Source of the DNA: Hymenopellis radicata
Taxonomy: Eukaryota > Basidiomycota > Agaricomycetes > Agaricales > Physalacriaceae
DNA: 64,000 bases
Direction: 5' to 3'
NCBI GenBank assembly: GCA_015501595.1
Contig: JADNRX010000238.1
Span: 1-64,000, forward strand
A program made the position numbers and the translations under genes. Positions 10,489-21,615 of the stretch are shown here, piece by piece. Under the pieces are notes generated by a model. The model searched no databases and was not told the DNA's origin. It saw nothing but the letters and a program-made list of their open reading frames with translations. Position 1 is the first letter of the stretch, and every line of letters starts with the position of its first letter.

Positions 10489-12322
10489 ATGAGCTGGACC
10501 GAATAACATGCTACCGTTCGCTCTCAAGGTAGCGTGGATGGTGCTGTCTATAACCGGTTCGTGGTCATTCGGTTCTTCCAAAATGCTTCCGCTTCAACAA
10601 GTTGTTTCTGGTAGGCACCATCTGTTGTTGGGTGGTACTCTCCGCGTTCGCGCAGACTGTCGGGTCATTCTGGGGTCCAATGACCTACTGTGTTGCCTGC
10701 ACGCTCCTCCAACTCGTCTTCTGCATTGGTGAGCTCACTGGCGTTTCATCGATATGCCCCTCCCCTGACATAACATCGGCGATTAGGTATGACCTGGCGG
10801 ATGGACCCATATCGCATGCCCAAGGCGTTTTGTATCGGTCAGCTTGATACTCGAGTTTTGGAGCATTTCTGACGTTGCCTATAGCCCAAACCCTGCTCAT
10901 GGGATTTGGTACATTCCTTATAACTGGAGTATCCACGGCGTTCTCCATAGCGACGTGTATAACCGTTCTGAAGCCAAAGTCGTGGGGTAGCCAGGAATCT
11001 AGGTATACATATTCGACTTATCTTCGTCTAACCGGTTCATTGATTCCTCCGCCCAGAGCATTGGTGTGGCGTCACATATACGCATTGCCGATGGTCGTGT
11101 TTCCCATACTTGCTTCTGCCGTTCAAATTGCGGTCGTTCTGAAGCTGGACGCCGTCAAACCCAGCGATGACATTCAGTGTGATGCGACGGATCCACAGTG
11201 GTAAGTGGAGTGTACCACGACAGTAGAAGCGGCAAAGTGCTCACCAAGACTCCCAGGGTAAGATTCCTGGGCTACGCCGGCACTCCGCTCCTTCTTGTGA
11301 TCCCCTGCTTTATATTGTCTATCAAGTCTATCGTCAACACGATTCGAACGAACAAGCATATTCAACGCTCACGATCTGACGAGCTTGACATCGAGCAGTT
11401 AGCTCCTATGCCCTACAGACTACGTGTTCGCCGGCTATTTTCATTCAAGACGCCTCCAAGACAGCAACTACGGGACCCAGTTCGTCCTCAAGAAATGCAC
11501 TGTATGTGACGCCTTCTAATGTCTCCGCCTTCTTTGTCTGATATATTACCGTGAAAGTGGATGGCAAGACCTACCAGAACGACACCGACAATGATGCATC
11601 CCCCGCTTCTTCTTCTCTGCCCAATTTCGCCAGTGCGAGGCCACCGTCGACTTTGGTTATGCAGGACCGGCATCCTAGTCTACATCCCGACTTCTCTGCA
11701 ATTATTGGCGAGCCTATTCCTACCGACGATGAAGCGGATGACGTGAGCTCTCTGGTATGGGCTAACCCTGCAGCTTCTGGGAACGTACCCGCGACAACGG
11801 TTCGTGAACAGTCAACGGAGAAGGAAGACCCCCACATGATGCTGGAGGAAGTCGACGACCCCGATATTCTTTCGTATGTGAAACGGCCTTCGACGAGTGG
11901 TAAGCATCTCCCTTCCATGCTAGCTAACTACGGAACTTACCGTGGTTCAGTTCCACATAAACGCAAGCGTCCACCACCTCCGTTTTTGTCGCCCTTTATA
12001 TGGCGTATCATATTGTTCCAAGTGTAAGCCGTGTTGTCAACTGACGTGTAGAAGATGCCTCACGAACTTTACTTTCAGGGCATTCGCTGTGATCTCAATC
12101 CTCGCTTGTATATCGACCCTCGTAGATGTAATAATGCAGCGTGCACATCCCACACCTTTCGGGACTCAGCATGTAGCACTGATTTTCGCGGCCTGGGGCC
12201 CTGTGCTTGTTTTCGGTGGGTGTCAACCCTCCCCAAACCGTTACAACACCTAACACTGTCTAGGTCACTTTCCGGGAGTGAAGAGACGGCTAGCATTCTG
12301 GAGACAGACAATCTCGCAATAA
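10489..12322 (+). CDS. Seven-helix receptor-like membrane protein (basidiomycete GPCR-like family)
   Basis: Successive exons encode hydrophobic helices: FLVGTICCWVVLSAFAQTVG, GPMTYCVACTLLQLVFCIG, LLMGFGTFLITGVSTAFSIA, IYALPMVVFPILASAVQIAV, FLGYAGTPLLLVIPCFILSI, then a loop of about 150 residues rich in Ser, Asp and Pro, two last helices (ending FGTQHVALIFAAWGPVLVFG) and the tail HFPGVKRRLAFWRQTISQ. Introns of about 50 bp between 10733 and 12265 splice in frame. The long cytoplasmic loop before helix 6 and the basic C-terminus fit a G-protein-coupled receptor layout; ligand and partner are unknown. The 5' end is unresolved: NRFVVIRFFQNASAST and the next helix lie in different frames near 10600, so a base may be missing there, and the true start may lie left of 10489. 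Confidence 0.65.
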
Positions 12323-12422
12323 TTTATTGTAGCACCTCGCGGCGCTCACCTTCTTGACGCTGACGTCGGCGTGTTAATCTCCCTATTTGGTGGTAATCCT
12401 GGGTAATAATCCAAGCCGTCGT

Positions 12423-12610
12423 GCTTCTGGCTTTTGGCTTTTTCAGCAGTTTCGTCTGGCTTTTCGTGAGCCGCATATGGCTTTCCCGTTACCTGTCTAG
12501 CTTTTCCAATTTGCATCTGGCTTTCGAATGTTGTGTCTGGCTTCCCAAAATGCATGTCTGGCTTCTGGTCTCCTTGTATCTGGGTACCGGTGTAGGCGTC
12601 TGGCTTTCAA
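12423..12610. repeat. Left subterminal array of GTCTGGCTT
   Basis: Units such as CGTCTGGCTTTTC, CATCTGGCTTTCG, TGTCTGGCTTCCC and CGTCTGGCTTTCA recur every 15-30 bases. The matching inverted array lies at 14430-14530. Confidence 0.75.
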
Positions 12611-12857
12611 CTCTTGGAAGATCCCGATGTTCCCAATTGGGTATCCCCGCCACGGCGCCACCCATACATCTGTATTCCCACTGTATACCCTCCTCTTCTT
12701 ATGCACCTTGTGCGCAAGCTGTAGATACCCGTCACCGTATATATGGCTCAGTACTCATTGAATGATAACACTAGCAGGTGCCATCATTGAGGCGTTACGT
12801 GTACTTAGTATATGATGGGGCCCGTACTAGTGAATAGCACCAGTGAGTTACGAGTGA

Positions 12858-12985
12858 TTTGGTTGGAACCCCCACCCGAACCCGCCAATCACCCGCACCC
12901 GTGCTGCGGGTGCAGGTTACCAAAAATCACCCAAGGGTGATTACGGGTCTGCGGGTAACCCTTCACCCATACACAGACCCACTCA
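12858..12985. repeat. C-rich palindromic insert inside the transposon
   Basis: Short palindromes follow one another: CACCCGCA...TGCGGGTG, AATCACCCAAGGGTGATT and GGTTACC. This looks like the end of another small repeat element nested in the transposon. Confidence 0.4.
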
Positions 12986-14429
12986 TACTCCTTGACTTTC
13001 CCCTCTTCTCAAGAGGACGAAGACCTCTACTTGCATGCCAGAAATTATCTGTTCAGGGATTACCATTATCCAGTCGTAGGCGTGAGTGGTGAAGAGGCTT
13101 GGCGAATGGTATGCAAGGAAGAGGAAAGGTTTTGAGGGACGAGCAAGGGGTAGACAGGCGACGTTGCACGCACCTGCAACATTGAGGAAGGCGACTCCCG
13201 TCTCTAAGACTAATGGTGGTTATAAAACCGTGTCGCATTCTCGGCCTAACAAACACGTTATTCATTTCGGAGCGGAGGATCTTCCTGCAGAAGGTAACGG
13301 CGTCCTGGAGGAGACTACGAAAGGGAATGGACTCCAGATACTTGGCGGCCCGCCAAATGAGCCCCATCATTTGACCTCACCGCCCGCCTCCATCCAGCCC
13401 ATATACATTTCCACGAGTCTCCATCTCATATGGTTCTCCCGCGGCTTCGACATTGCATGTCTCACCAGAACCCATTTTGCCGAATGATGCGGTGGACCTT
13501 GTCGTTGCAACCGAAGGCTGCGTCGGGTATACAGCCATCTTTTCATGCCCGCTGATATTCCTCGAGCAATTGCGCGGGGCAAATCAACGTGCATGACGCT
13601 CACAACACGAAGTCAGGCAGTGGAGAAGGATGAGCTGATATGCACAAGGAGATGGAGCAGCCATGAGTAGGAAAGGCGGCAGAGACAAGCGGACTTGGAG
13701 GAGAAAGACAGTGAATAATGCTGGTAGATAGAAAGAGCAGTAAGAAATGTACCACAACATGAATATATTGTGAAAAGGAGAGGGAAAAGGAAACGTGCGG
13801 GTGCCAAGGCCGGTGCTCGGCTGAGAACGACGTTGATAGCACAGATTGGCGAGCGCCAGCGCGCTGAAGCAGGTTGGAGACAAGATACATGTGAAGCCCT
13901 CAGTGGTCGGCCACATGTGAAGCAGATCCAACATGACTGAGGTGATGGTGTGGCATGCAGTGTATAGTGAAGCGAATGTGTCTTGACGGCTCTTCTTGGC
14001 CTCCAGCCCACGTTGACGCCCGTGGCACAGTCCTGAAATAACTAAATCAGCGGAGAGCTATAACAACACGATAGATCATACTGCAAAGAATGGTCATACC
14101 TCAAACGTCGAGTAGCATCTACTATGCTGAATGCCGAATGGGTCCCAGGATAAATGATGATGTGAGAAGAAGGCGGTGTCAAATCTATGTTCCTGGAAGG
14201 TACGGGAGACATAAATTAGGGAAACATGACGCGCAGGATTGACAGGATCTTCACTCCCCCGAGTTGTCCCACTCCCCTAGTATGTCTATATCTGCGCGGA
14301 GATGAGGGCTGGAAAGAGACAGTGATCGGCATGTTCCATAAGAGGAAGGTGACTAAAACGAGCGGCGCGCCCCGCCCGATTCGCATCAAACCCACAAAGC
14401 CATACAACAACCTCGGAAACCAGAAAGAG

Positions 14430-14530
14430 ATTCAGAAAGCCAGACACTAATCCTCAAAGCCAGACACTAATCCTCAAAGCCAGACGCGAATTGAAAAAGC
14501 CAGACACGAGCGGCAAAGCCAGACGTCGTC
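14430..14530. repeat. Right subterminal array of AAAGCCAGAC
   Basis: About six units, two of them the identical AAAGCCAGACACTAATCCTC. They are in inverted orientation to the array at 12423-12610. Confidence 0.75.
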
Positions 14531-14846
14531 GAAGGAAGCGAGACAGATACACCTCTGAAAAGTGGGAAAGCGGGTCAGATTGGATTTTTACCCACTATAC
14601 CGCCCATATCCCTACTTACTCGTATCTACCAGAATCTGGCATTGTAGCTTACCGGAGGATTGTAACAACAATAGACTCGCCCTACTTCTGACTTCTACCT
14701 TGAGATCATTTCGAGTACAATGAAGGGCCCACCCAGGCCGCCGCCTGCAAGGCCGGGCGCGTACTGCAACGGAAGTCATGGGTGTGCGATTAACGGCAAG
14801 GCGATGCCGTCGCAAATAGTTCCCACGACTCCTGTCTCTTACCACC

Positions 14847-15157
14847 ATGGCGTCCATTCTGCCAATCTTTCTAGTTCTCGTCGTCGTTGCCGCTCTAATG
14901 ACTGCCTCCGCGTTATTTGTTCCAAAAGGACCTGATCAGGTGTCAGTGCCCACCTCTATCGACGACGTCGAAGATTGACTCTCCTTGTTAGGGTGATACG
15001 GACTGGCCTTATGATCGCGCTCGCGGCGTGTTATTTGATGTGGATGGTGACCTATTTGGCCCAGCTACACCCATTAGTTTGTAAGTGAAACCAGTTGAGT
15101 GAGGGCAGCAGCCGTTGACGGGTTGTAGCGCCGGTCGTGACGATAAAGCAGGAATAG
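14847..15157 (+). CDS. VMA9: V-type proton ATPase subunit e (Vma9-like)
   Basis: Three exons (14847-14941, 14992-15080, 15129-15157) encode 70 residues with no break. The first helix is MASILPIFLVLVVVAALMTA, followed by FVPKGPDQVVIRTGLM and the second helix CYLMWMVTYLAQLHPLV. The two-helix layout with PKGPxQ between them is the hallmark of subunit e, a small hydrophobic part of the membrane Vo sector that translocates protons into vacuoles and Golgi. The usual length is about 70-80 residues, which fits. The Kozak context ACCACCATGG supports the start. The gene begins about 240 bases to the right of the transposon end, so the insertion spared it. Confidence 0.88.
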
Positions 15158-16234
15158 GTTGTCGGAGTGTCGTATGATTTTAGTGAGTTTACTTTTCGTT
15201 CTCCCAGATCCTATCATGATGTTGCATGCAGCCTGTACTTTATTTATTAATGCACCGATATTAATACTCGTGTTCGCCCTTCGGTCTTCGTCAAACATTA
15301 TGGTCTTGTTCCAAACGCGGGCGACACTGAAGCACATTTGTCTTTGATTGGCGGGCTCCCCCATGCGTATGGGTCCAGTTGTTGCTCATATCAAATGCAA
15401 TTTGTAAATAACTTATTCAACGCTAGAAATGAACTCAACGAAGGTCTTCGGTTCCTCGTTCTCCGAACTTGACGTCCCACAAGCAAGGACAAATCTCCGC
15501 ATTCTTATTCCCAGTCGCATCTTCGGATTCTCCATTGGCGCATAACGTCTCTGATATCCATCGCGCACATAGATATACCGACCTCCAGCGCTTCAAGGAT
15601 TACGGCGTGCTTTCAACTCTCCTCCTCAAGGAACGCTATAACGCCTCATCTAGTCCTTCCTCTCGCGACCGCGAGATTCCTAACAATCTAGTTGCAAGTA
15701 TTTTTATCTTCAACGTTCCTCTGACACAGTACGTGTGGCGCATCCTCCCGCCTGTTCCACCGTTGATTAATGGGCTCTTGCTAGATCTATCACAACATCA
15801 AACTGAGATGCCTTGGCATCTTACTTATCCCTCGACACTCGCGCACTCCGAGCAAACTTATGTGGGTTCGGAGCTTGAGCCGCTTCGCCATATAAGGCCT
15901 AGCCAGAACCTTTGGACTTAGTGCAGTTATTTTTGGATGATACATCTTCGTACGTGCCTCTCAAATTGAGTTACCTGGTTGTAAACTGCATTCTACTGAT
16001 CTGCGATGTCTTCGGTATTGATGGAAAGGATCACCCAGCCATGGTTCATGCGCGGTTAAGACTGCATGCGGTGACTCGCGTTACGGCCTGCCTGCGACGC
16101 CGCAAAATCGTTCAGGCCGATTGCATGTTTGCAGTGCCGTGTTGATACAGTTGACGTGGGAGAAATAAAGTTACCTAGGTAAGGACAGGCGCAGTGTATC
16201 GTACCTCAGTGCCCTCTCATCGTCCGCTCTAAAT
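15158..16234. other. Stretch with an open but unrecognised frame
   Basis: A plus-strand frame from about 15469 to 15921 stays open for 150 codons but lacks an ATG at its start and any motif I know (it includes IPNNLVASIFIFNVPLTQYV). A second frame runs 15912-16145. They could be exons of an unknown gene or chance. Confidence 0.25.
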
Positions 16235-17567
16235 ATGGCCTTCACTCCTGCTGGAGCGACGTTCGTGGCACTGTTCTGCTCGGCTTCATTACACGGTGTG
16301 GCGGGCGACTGATGTCACATCGTAAAAAGACTAATGAGACTTCGCAGGTATCTACACTGTCATATTCTTCGGCGCGGTCCACCTCTTTTGGTACGATGAT
16401 CACTTATAATTTGTTCAAAGCGTTGAACGAAGGCTTCAGGCAGCGGAAGGGTTTGCCGGTCTCAAAGCTGGGAACGATCATCAAAATAATGACATGTCTA
16501 ATGTACATCTTCTCGACGGTGCATTTGGCGCTGGCGATGCACCAAGACTACGAGGCATATGTGGTCAACGTCGACGCCAACCAAGTGTTTGCCAACCAGG
16601 GTGATAGGTACATTATCGCCCAGGTAAGCATCGAGATAGTAAACGTACGTTATCTTCGGACAATTGTCGCTTTCGACCGTGAACGACTGGTGCATCTACA
16701 GTGCGTTATGGCGGACCTAATCCTTATCTGGCGCGCTTGGGTACTTTGTAACCGCGACTGGAGAACAGTGGCAGCTCCGTGTTGCCTGCTTCTTGGGACC
16801 ATCGGTGAGGGTGTTCTTCTGATGACTGATGAACAAGCTAATGGCGCCTTCATACAGTGTGTGGGGTCGGTCTTATTAACGGCGGGGCGAAGACAAATAG
16901 CTCAAATGCTCACTTCTCGGACATCTTCAGTAGCACGCTAAACGCCTGGGAGCTCTCCTTCGCGGCTTTTGTTTTCTTGACAAATATCATCGCGACAAGT
17001 TTGATAGCTGGTCGTATTTGGTACGATCCTCTTGAAGTTTGTTTCGACGAGCCTGCTGAACGGTCTTTCATAGGTATCACCGACGCATGATGCAGAAAGC
17101 AAATCTCAGAATGCTCACTGGGAAGTACCTAAATATTATACTCATCATCGTCGAGTCTGGGTCGTTATACCTGCTGTCCTGGGTTCTCTTTATGGTCATG
17201 GTTATTATCGGACACCCGGCCTTCGTGGTGGTTGTCGACAGTATTGCTCAGATAACTGTACGTGTCATCTACTCGTTCACTCGCTGCGACTTGAGTCCTA
17301 GCTAAATTCACACTGCAGGGCATAATTCCTACCCTGATCGTCGTGCTTGTCTCTTTGAAAGCCGATGCGGAGTCACAGATGTCCCATTCAACATCATACT
17401 TTTCGCGGAATCACACGTTCCGTGTTGAACCGAACTCCGTTATTAACTATGAGGTCAATTCCTCACTTCACAGAACCCGAAGTGGAAACCTTGCGTCGTC
17501 GGATGGCACCATTGCGAACCAGTGGATAGAGATGCACAGTTCGCCCAAGAATGAGCCAATTGTATAA
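16235..17567 (+). CDS. Seven-helix membrane protein of a large Agaricomycete family
   Basis: The ATG at 16235 opens MAFTPAGATFVALFCSASLH, and later exons give GIYTVIFFGAVHLFW, IIKIMTCLMYIFSTVHLALA, VMADLILIWRAWVLCNRDWR, WELSFAAFVFLTNIIATSLI, then SGSLYLLSWVLFMVMVI and VVVDSIAQIT-GIIPTLIVVL. The motif RxWVLxNRDWRxVAxP and the VDSIAQITGIIPTLIVVLVS ending are typical of an expanded, uncharacterised mushroom family of seven-helix proteins. Introns near 16622-16700, 16806-16858 and 17022-17070 splice cleanly, and the one after QIT joins to GIIPT. The junction near 16377-16420 does not keep frame with a canonical donor, so one base may be wrong there. Function is unknown; it acts in a membrane. Confidence 0.72.
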
Positions 17568-17961
17568 GGATACATATGTAGCAAATGTAGAAAAGCAGTG
17601 GCTTCGCCGAACCGATCAGAGCGATGATGAAGCCAACCTAAGAGCAAGCGGGTTCCTTCGGGTTCCTTCTTACTCGCCTTTTCAATTGACATCGATATCT
17701 CAAGCTCCCGATCGGATTCGTTGAGGCCTGCAAGTGATTCTCATCAACTGCGTTTACCTAAATGTTTCACCGTCGCCCAAGTCTTCATCCCAACTACGCC
17801 TAACAGAAGGCTATGTGAAGAGGACCATCATCTTTCATTGATGGATAGTAGCGTGCATTTTCATCACGACGGGAAGTGACAGTAGCCGAGGACTACGGAT
17901 ACACTCTCACAAGTCTTCTACATCCTGTCTTCATCCACCTTTGTCATTCCATAGCACGACG

Positions 17962-18950
17962 ATGCCCGTAAAAGAGCGCGCTCCCGGAGCCTATGTTCGC
18001 GTCGCCACAGCCGAGGACATGCCAGGTATCAACGACGTAGCTGCTCGTGCGTTTGAAAAGGACCCTCTGCTCTGCTGGCTCGCTGGTCTAGAACAGCCTA
18101 TTGAACAATGCACGCCGGAAGAGCAAAAGTCGTGCAGAAAATATCTACACTTGATGGAACGCGCCGAAATCCGCTCTGTTTTCTTGAGCCATGGGCGCAT
18201 TACTGTGGTCGCGATTCCAGACGGGAAAGGCGGAGAGAGTATCGCTGCCTACACATTATGGCTTCCGCCTGGCTGTTCTACGGGTTAGTAGTTCCGATAC
18301 CTTCTGGTATGTCAGTACTAACGACGTTCCATAAACAGATAGTCTCGCGACAACGGTTCGTGCAGGTTTCCTTCATGCCCTTCCAGGATGGGGGTTGCGA
18401 GGATTTTATGTAAGGCACCTCGTTTGCCAGTGTGTGTTCTGTTCGCTCTTCTTATCATTTCGTGTTGCGGAAGCGAGCCGTTAGGACTTACAAGCCTGCT
18501 GTGGTGTCCAGATCTGATAGAGAGATTGTGGCGCGGGGATATAACTTGAAGACTGATTTCTGGCGTCTCGAGCAGGCAGGGACGGATCCTGATCATGAAG
18601 GTCGAGGTCCGACTTTGCGTATCATTCAATTTCTGGGTCTTCTGACGTTGTCCTGAAGGATACTGTGGCATGCTCATTGACGAGGCTGTACGAAACGCCC
18701 CAAATAACCCCATAATTTTGGAAGCGACAGCTGTGCGCTGCCATAGTATATACGAACATTATGGGTGGCAGGTATCTTTATTACTATGTTTTCCTAGCTG
18801 GTGTCTTATTCTGACCGTCCTCAGGATTATGACTGTTTGACATTCGGGACTGGCACGTGCGATGCGCAAGGCGTGAAGAAGACAGGCGAAAGTGCTACCG
18901 GATTCCCGACTTGGATGATGATGAAGGTCGGCGTCCCGGCCTCCACGTGA
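17962..18950 (+). CDS. GNAT-family N-acetyltransferase
   Basis: Five exons (17962-18283, 18339-18409, 18474-18606, 18659-18771, 18825-18950) give exactly 254 residues. The N-terminus reads YVRVATAEDMPGINDVAARA, the usual first strand and helix of the fold. The acetyl-CoA pyrophosphate loop is HEGRGYCGMLIDEA, matching R-G-x-G-x, followed by PIILEATA and SIYEHYGWQ, the fourth and fifth motif positions. The enzyme would move an acetyl group from acetyl-CoA to an amine whose identity cannot be read from sequence. Related fungal proteins are often annotated only as GNAT. It is followed at about 600 bp by the oxoamine synthase gene on the same strand, with no evidence of a shared role. Confidence 0.8.
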
Positions 18951-19563
18951 ACGCAAGCACCTAATCACAGTCATAGTTCCCGCCAGATCAGTAAGAACTG
19001 ATAATCGCCTTGTGGCGTCAGGAAAATATCGATTTACTGTATCTCAGAGCCGGTCACAATTGTAACCAAAGTACAGATACTTACAGGCGCCACGGTGGAC
19101 CCGTGAAATGTAACAGCCCGTCAACTGAGCTAGTGATGCCAAATGTTTACCACCGGGTGCGCGACCGGCGTAATTGAGTGAAATCACGATCTTCTTCAAG
19201 AAGTTCTTCATCCTTCGATCAAAATTGAGCAAGCACCAAACTGTACATCTTTACAGCATCGGGCCAGGTCCCGCTTTCCTTTTCAGATACGATAAGTATC
19301 TCCCGTCCTCTTCGTACATTTGATATGTATCGCTCAGATTGAAACAGCGCGCACAACATCTCCGGTTACTGCTTCAGCCACTGATGTTCGATTCAGAACG
19401 AAGAGTTGTGGCCTTGTAAGACACGAATTGAAGCTTGAGAAGGCTTTTTTGCAACAAAATGATGAAGCTGAAGCTGCCACCGGCTCAATCTACCACCCTT
19501 AAAAGCTGATGAGATGCAACTTGCATACTCAAGACCAACCGACCTCCATCGACATCCATTATC
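18951..19563. other. Intergenic stretch, probably the oxoamine-synthase promoter
   Basis: I find no gene here. CTTTTTTGC and pyrimidine-rich patches lie near 19440-19500, ahead of the ATG at 19564. Confidence 0.35.
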
Positions 19564-21103
19564 ATGTCCGCCCTGGAGCAGGCCATGCAGCAACAGATCG
19601 AATTCTTCAAACAATTTGACTTCCCCACTCCCGACTTACAGACTCCAGACGCGGATGGACCGAACTTCACCTCGAACGACTACCTGTCCTTGTCCAGCAA
19701 TCGAGATGTCAGCAGATGTTCCTGGACCGATTAGGTAAACACGAGTTCATTCTGGGGTCGCGCGCGGCGGTGAGTCGCAGGCACGGCCCATTGTACAGTG
19801 TAAATCCTCAGGTTTTATCATTAGAGACATGGGGGAGGGAATACTCCGGATATCGTGCGCCTCGAACAACGCTTGGCCGAGTTCTTCAACGGCTCGTCCG
19901 CCCTCTTCTTCAACTCCGGTATGGATGCTAGTACGTTTGCCGCTATGTTGTTCAATACGATAGACCGCTGATTGAAACCCACAGATGTCGGGTTATGGAG
20001 CACATTGGCAAGTAACGTCCTAACGTCGATGGAGTGATTGCTTCATATGTCGTTTTCAGCCTCAACCGGATGATGTGATCCTCTATGACGAATGCGTTCA
20101 CGCATCTATGCACGACGGGATGCGCGCTTCAAAGGCACGAAATGCTCTCTACGCGTTTAAGCACAATTCTGTGGACGATCTACGAAAGAAATTGCAGGAA
20201 GTCATGAGGACGAAGTCCTCGGTTCGGAATGGCAGATCGAGTGTGTTTGTACTCACGGACGCGCTCTATAGCATGGATGGTGATTTTGCTCCGCTTGAGG
20301 AGATCTGTACTGCCGTGGAGGACATCCTTCCGGAGGGCTCTGGGTATGTCTTCACCGACGAGGCCCATTCGACGGGTATCGTGGGAGAGCATGGCCGAGG
20401 AGTGACTGTGCATCTCGGACTGCAGCAACGCGTGTTAATTCGTCTACACACGTTCGGGAAAGCATTTGGATGCTCCGGCGGTTCGTGATGGTCATTGATT
20501 GAGAAGCAGCGACTGACAACGTCTGTGAATAGCGGTTGTAATTTGCCCATCAAACATCCGGCATTATCTCATCTACGCTTGTCGTGCATTCATCTTCACA
20601 ACCGCAGCGCCTCGGTATAACGTTCTGAATGTCGAGTGCGTCCTAGATTACATGAATAGCCTGGAAGGGAGAAAGGTCAGCTTAAATTTCAAGCGCGGCA
20701 AACTGTGCCTGACTAGCTGTCATGTTAGCTGGTCGCGAGAGAGCAGGCACTTATAACTTACGCGCGAGATGGGCTTTCACGCCATTTCAGAGGTGTTGAC
20801 TCCGACATAGCACGGATCCCGGTAGAGTGTGCATCCGTAGCGAAATATGTTTCGCCTGTGGTGCCCATCTTCTCCACCAAGGCGGCCGACCTCGCTGAAT
20901 GCCTAACGAAACATGGGTTCCCGATGCGGCATGCAGTCTTTCCTATTGTCCCTTTGGGCACAGAACGCATTCGGCTGACGATTCAGGCGTGCAATACGTT
21001 CGCGGAGATTGACGACTTGGTAAACATTATTGGGATCTGGGTGAAGGAAGAGCAGGCACGCAGGGTATCGGTCAAGCGTTGTCAAAGCAAGACTATAGGT
21101 TAA
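19564..21103 (+). CDS. 8-amino-7-oxononanoate synthase-like enzyme (biotin synthesis, alpha-oxoamine synthase family)
   Basis: Exons spell the PLP-dependent oxoamine synthase fold in order: FTSNDYLSLSS, HEFILGSRA, FNGSSALFFNSGMDAN, HASMHDGMRASKA, FVLTDALYSMDGDFAPLEEI, the PLP-binding FTDEAHSTGIVGEHGRG and the Schiff-base lysine motif HTFGKAFG. The C-terminal part (FPMRHAVFPIVPLGTERIRL) ends with QSKTIG. BioF condenses pimeloyl-CoA (or its ACP form) with alanine; serine palmitoyltransferase and ALA synthase share the fold, but the motif set and length of about 400 residues suit BioF best. There is no C-terminal peroxisomal SKL. One base seems to be missing near 19702 (SSN / CQQMFLDRL). The intron at 20008-20059 uses a GC donor. 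Confidence 0.75.
20008..20059 (+). other. GC-AG intron in the oxoamine synthase gene
   Basis: TTG|GCAAGT...TTTTCAG|CCT keeps the frame WSTL-PQPDD. The GT one base further on (CAA|GTAACG) would shift it. GCAAGT is the standard form of the rare GC-AG intron class. Confidence 0.65.
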
Positions 21104-21615
21104 GGTAGATATCTGCATTGATTAAGTTATAGTGTAAGGAATTGTGTAAATTATATACCTTGTATTGGGTAGCAGTGGTGGAGTTGAGAACGTTACTCCT
21201 GAATGATAGATAATTCTTCTAGAAAGCCGTTGCAAGCCGCGCAGACGATGTGAGAGATGGCATCTTGCAAGCTGTCATTGTTCGGTTCTGAGTTGCCTGT
21301 ACTCGAGCTCGCTCGCGGCTGCCTTTTACCCGAGTTCTCGGCTTGCTTCGTTCTCTCCTCAGACGCGTCCGATATCGATGATCCCTCACGTGCTCGTGTA
21401 GTATAAGCACCTGAATTCGGGACCGCTCCCGTCCGCAACGTCCATCCCAACACAAATCCATGCCATTTTTTTGCCCGTTCGCTTTGCCATCTCAATTAAG
21501 TACTGTGAACCGCAATATTGTCTGATGAATGTGTTTGGGATGCCGCGCGATGGTCATTCAACCTTGGATCTAATCGACAAACTCAAGCGAGCTGCCTTTG
21601 TAATGTGCCATAACG

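Larger units (their letters stand above)
12386..14608. mobile_element. Non-autonomous DNA transposon with inverted subterminal GTCTGGCTT arrays
   Basis: The ends form an imperfect terminal inverted repeat: TTTGGTGGTAATCCTGGGTA at the left and, read inward from the right, TATGGGCGGTATAGTGGGTA, both continuing into A(T/A)AATCCAA. A TCCCTA hexamer abuts each end (12380-12385 and 14609-14614), consistent with a target duplication. Just inside, the left end carries about eight copies of GTCTGGCTT or close variants (12423-12610), and the right end carries about six copies of the complement AAAGCCAGAC (14430-14530). Roughly 1.8 kb of non-transposase sequence lies between. Open frames inside match nothing I recognise. 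Confidence 0.75.

Noticed and set aside
13584..14011. Minus-strand frames with hydrophobic stretches inside the transposon
   Set aside because: Three overlapping frames are open at once and none has a family pattern; probably compositional.
21193..21495. Minus-strand open frame of 100 codons between the oxoamine synthase and RFT1
   Set aside because: No motif, no splice context, and it lies across the convergent 3' ends of two real genes.
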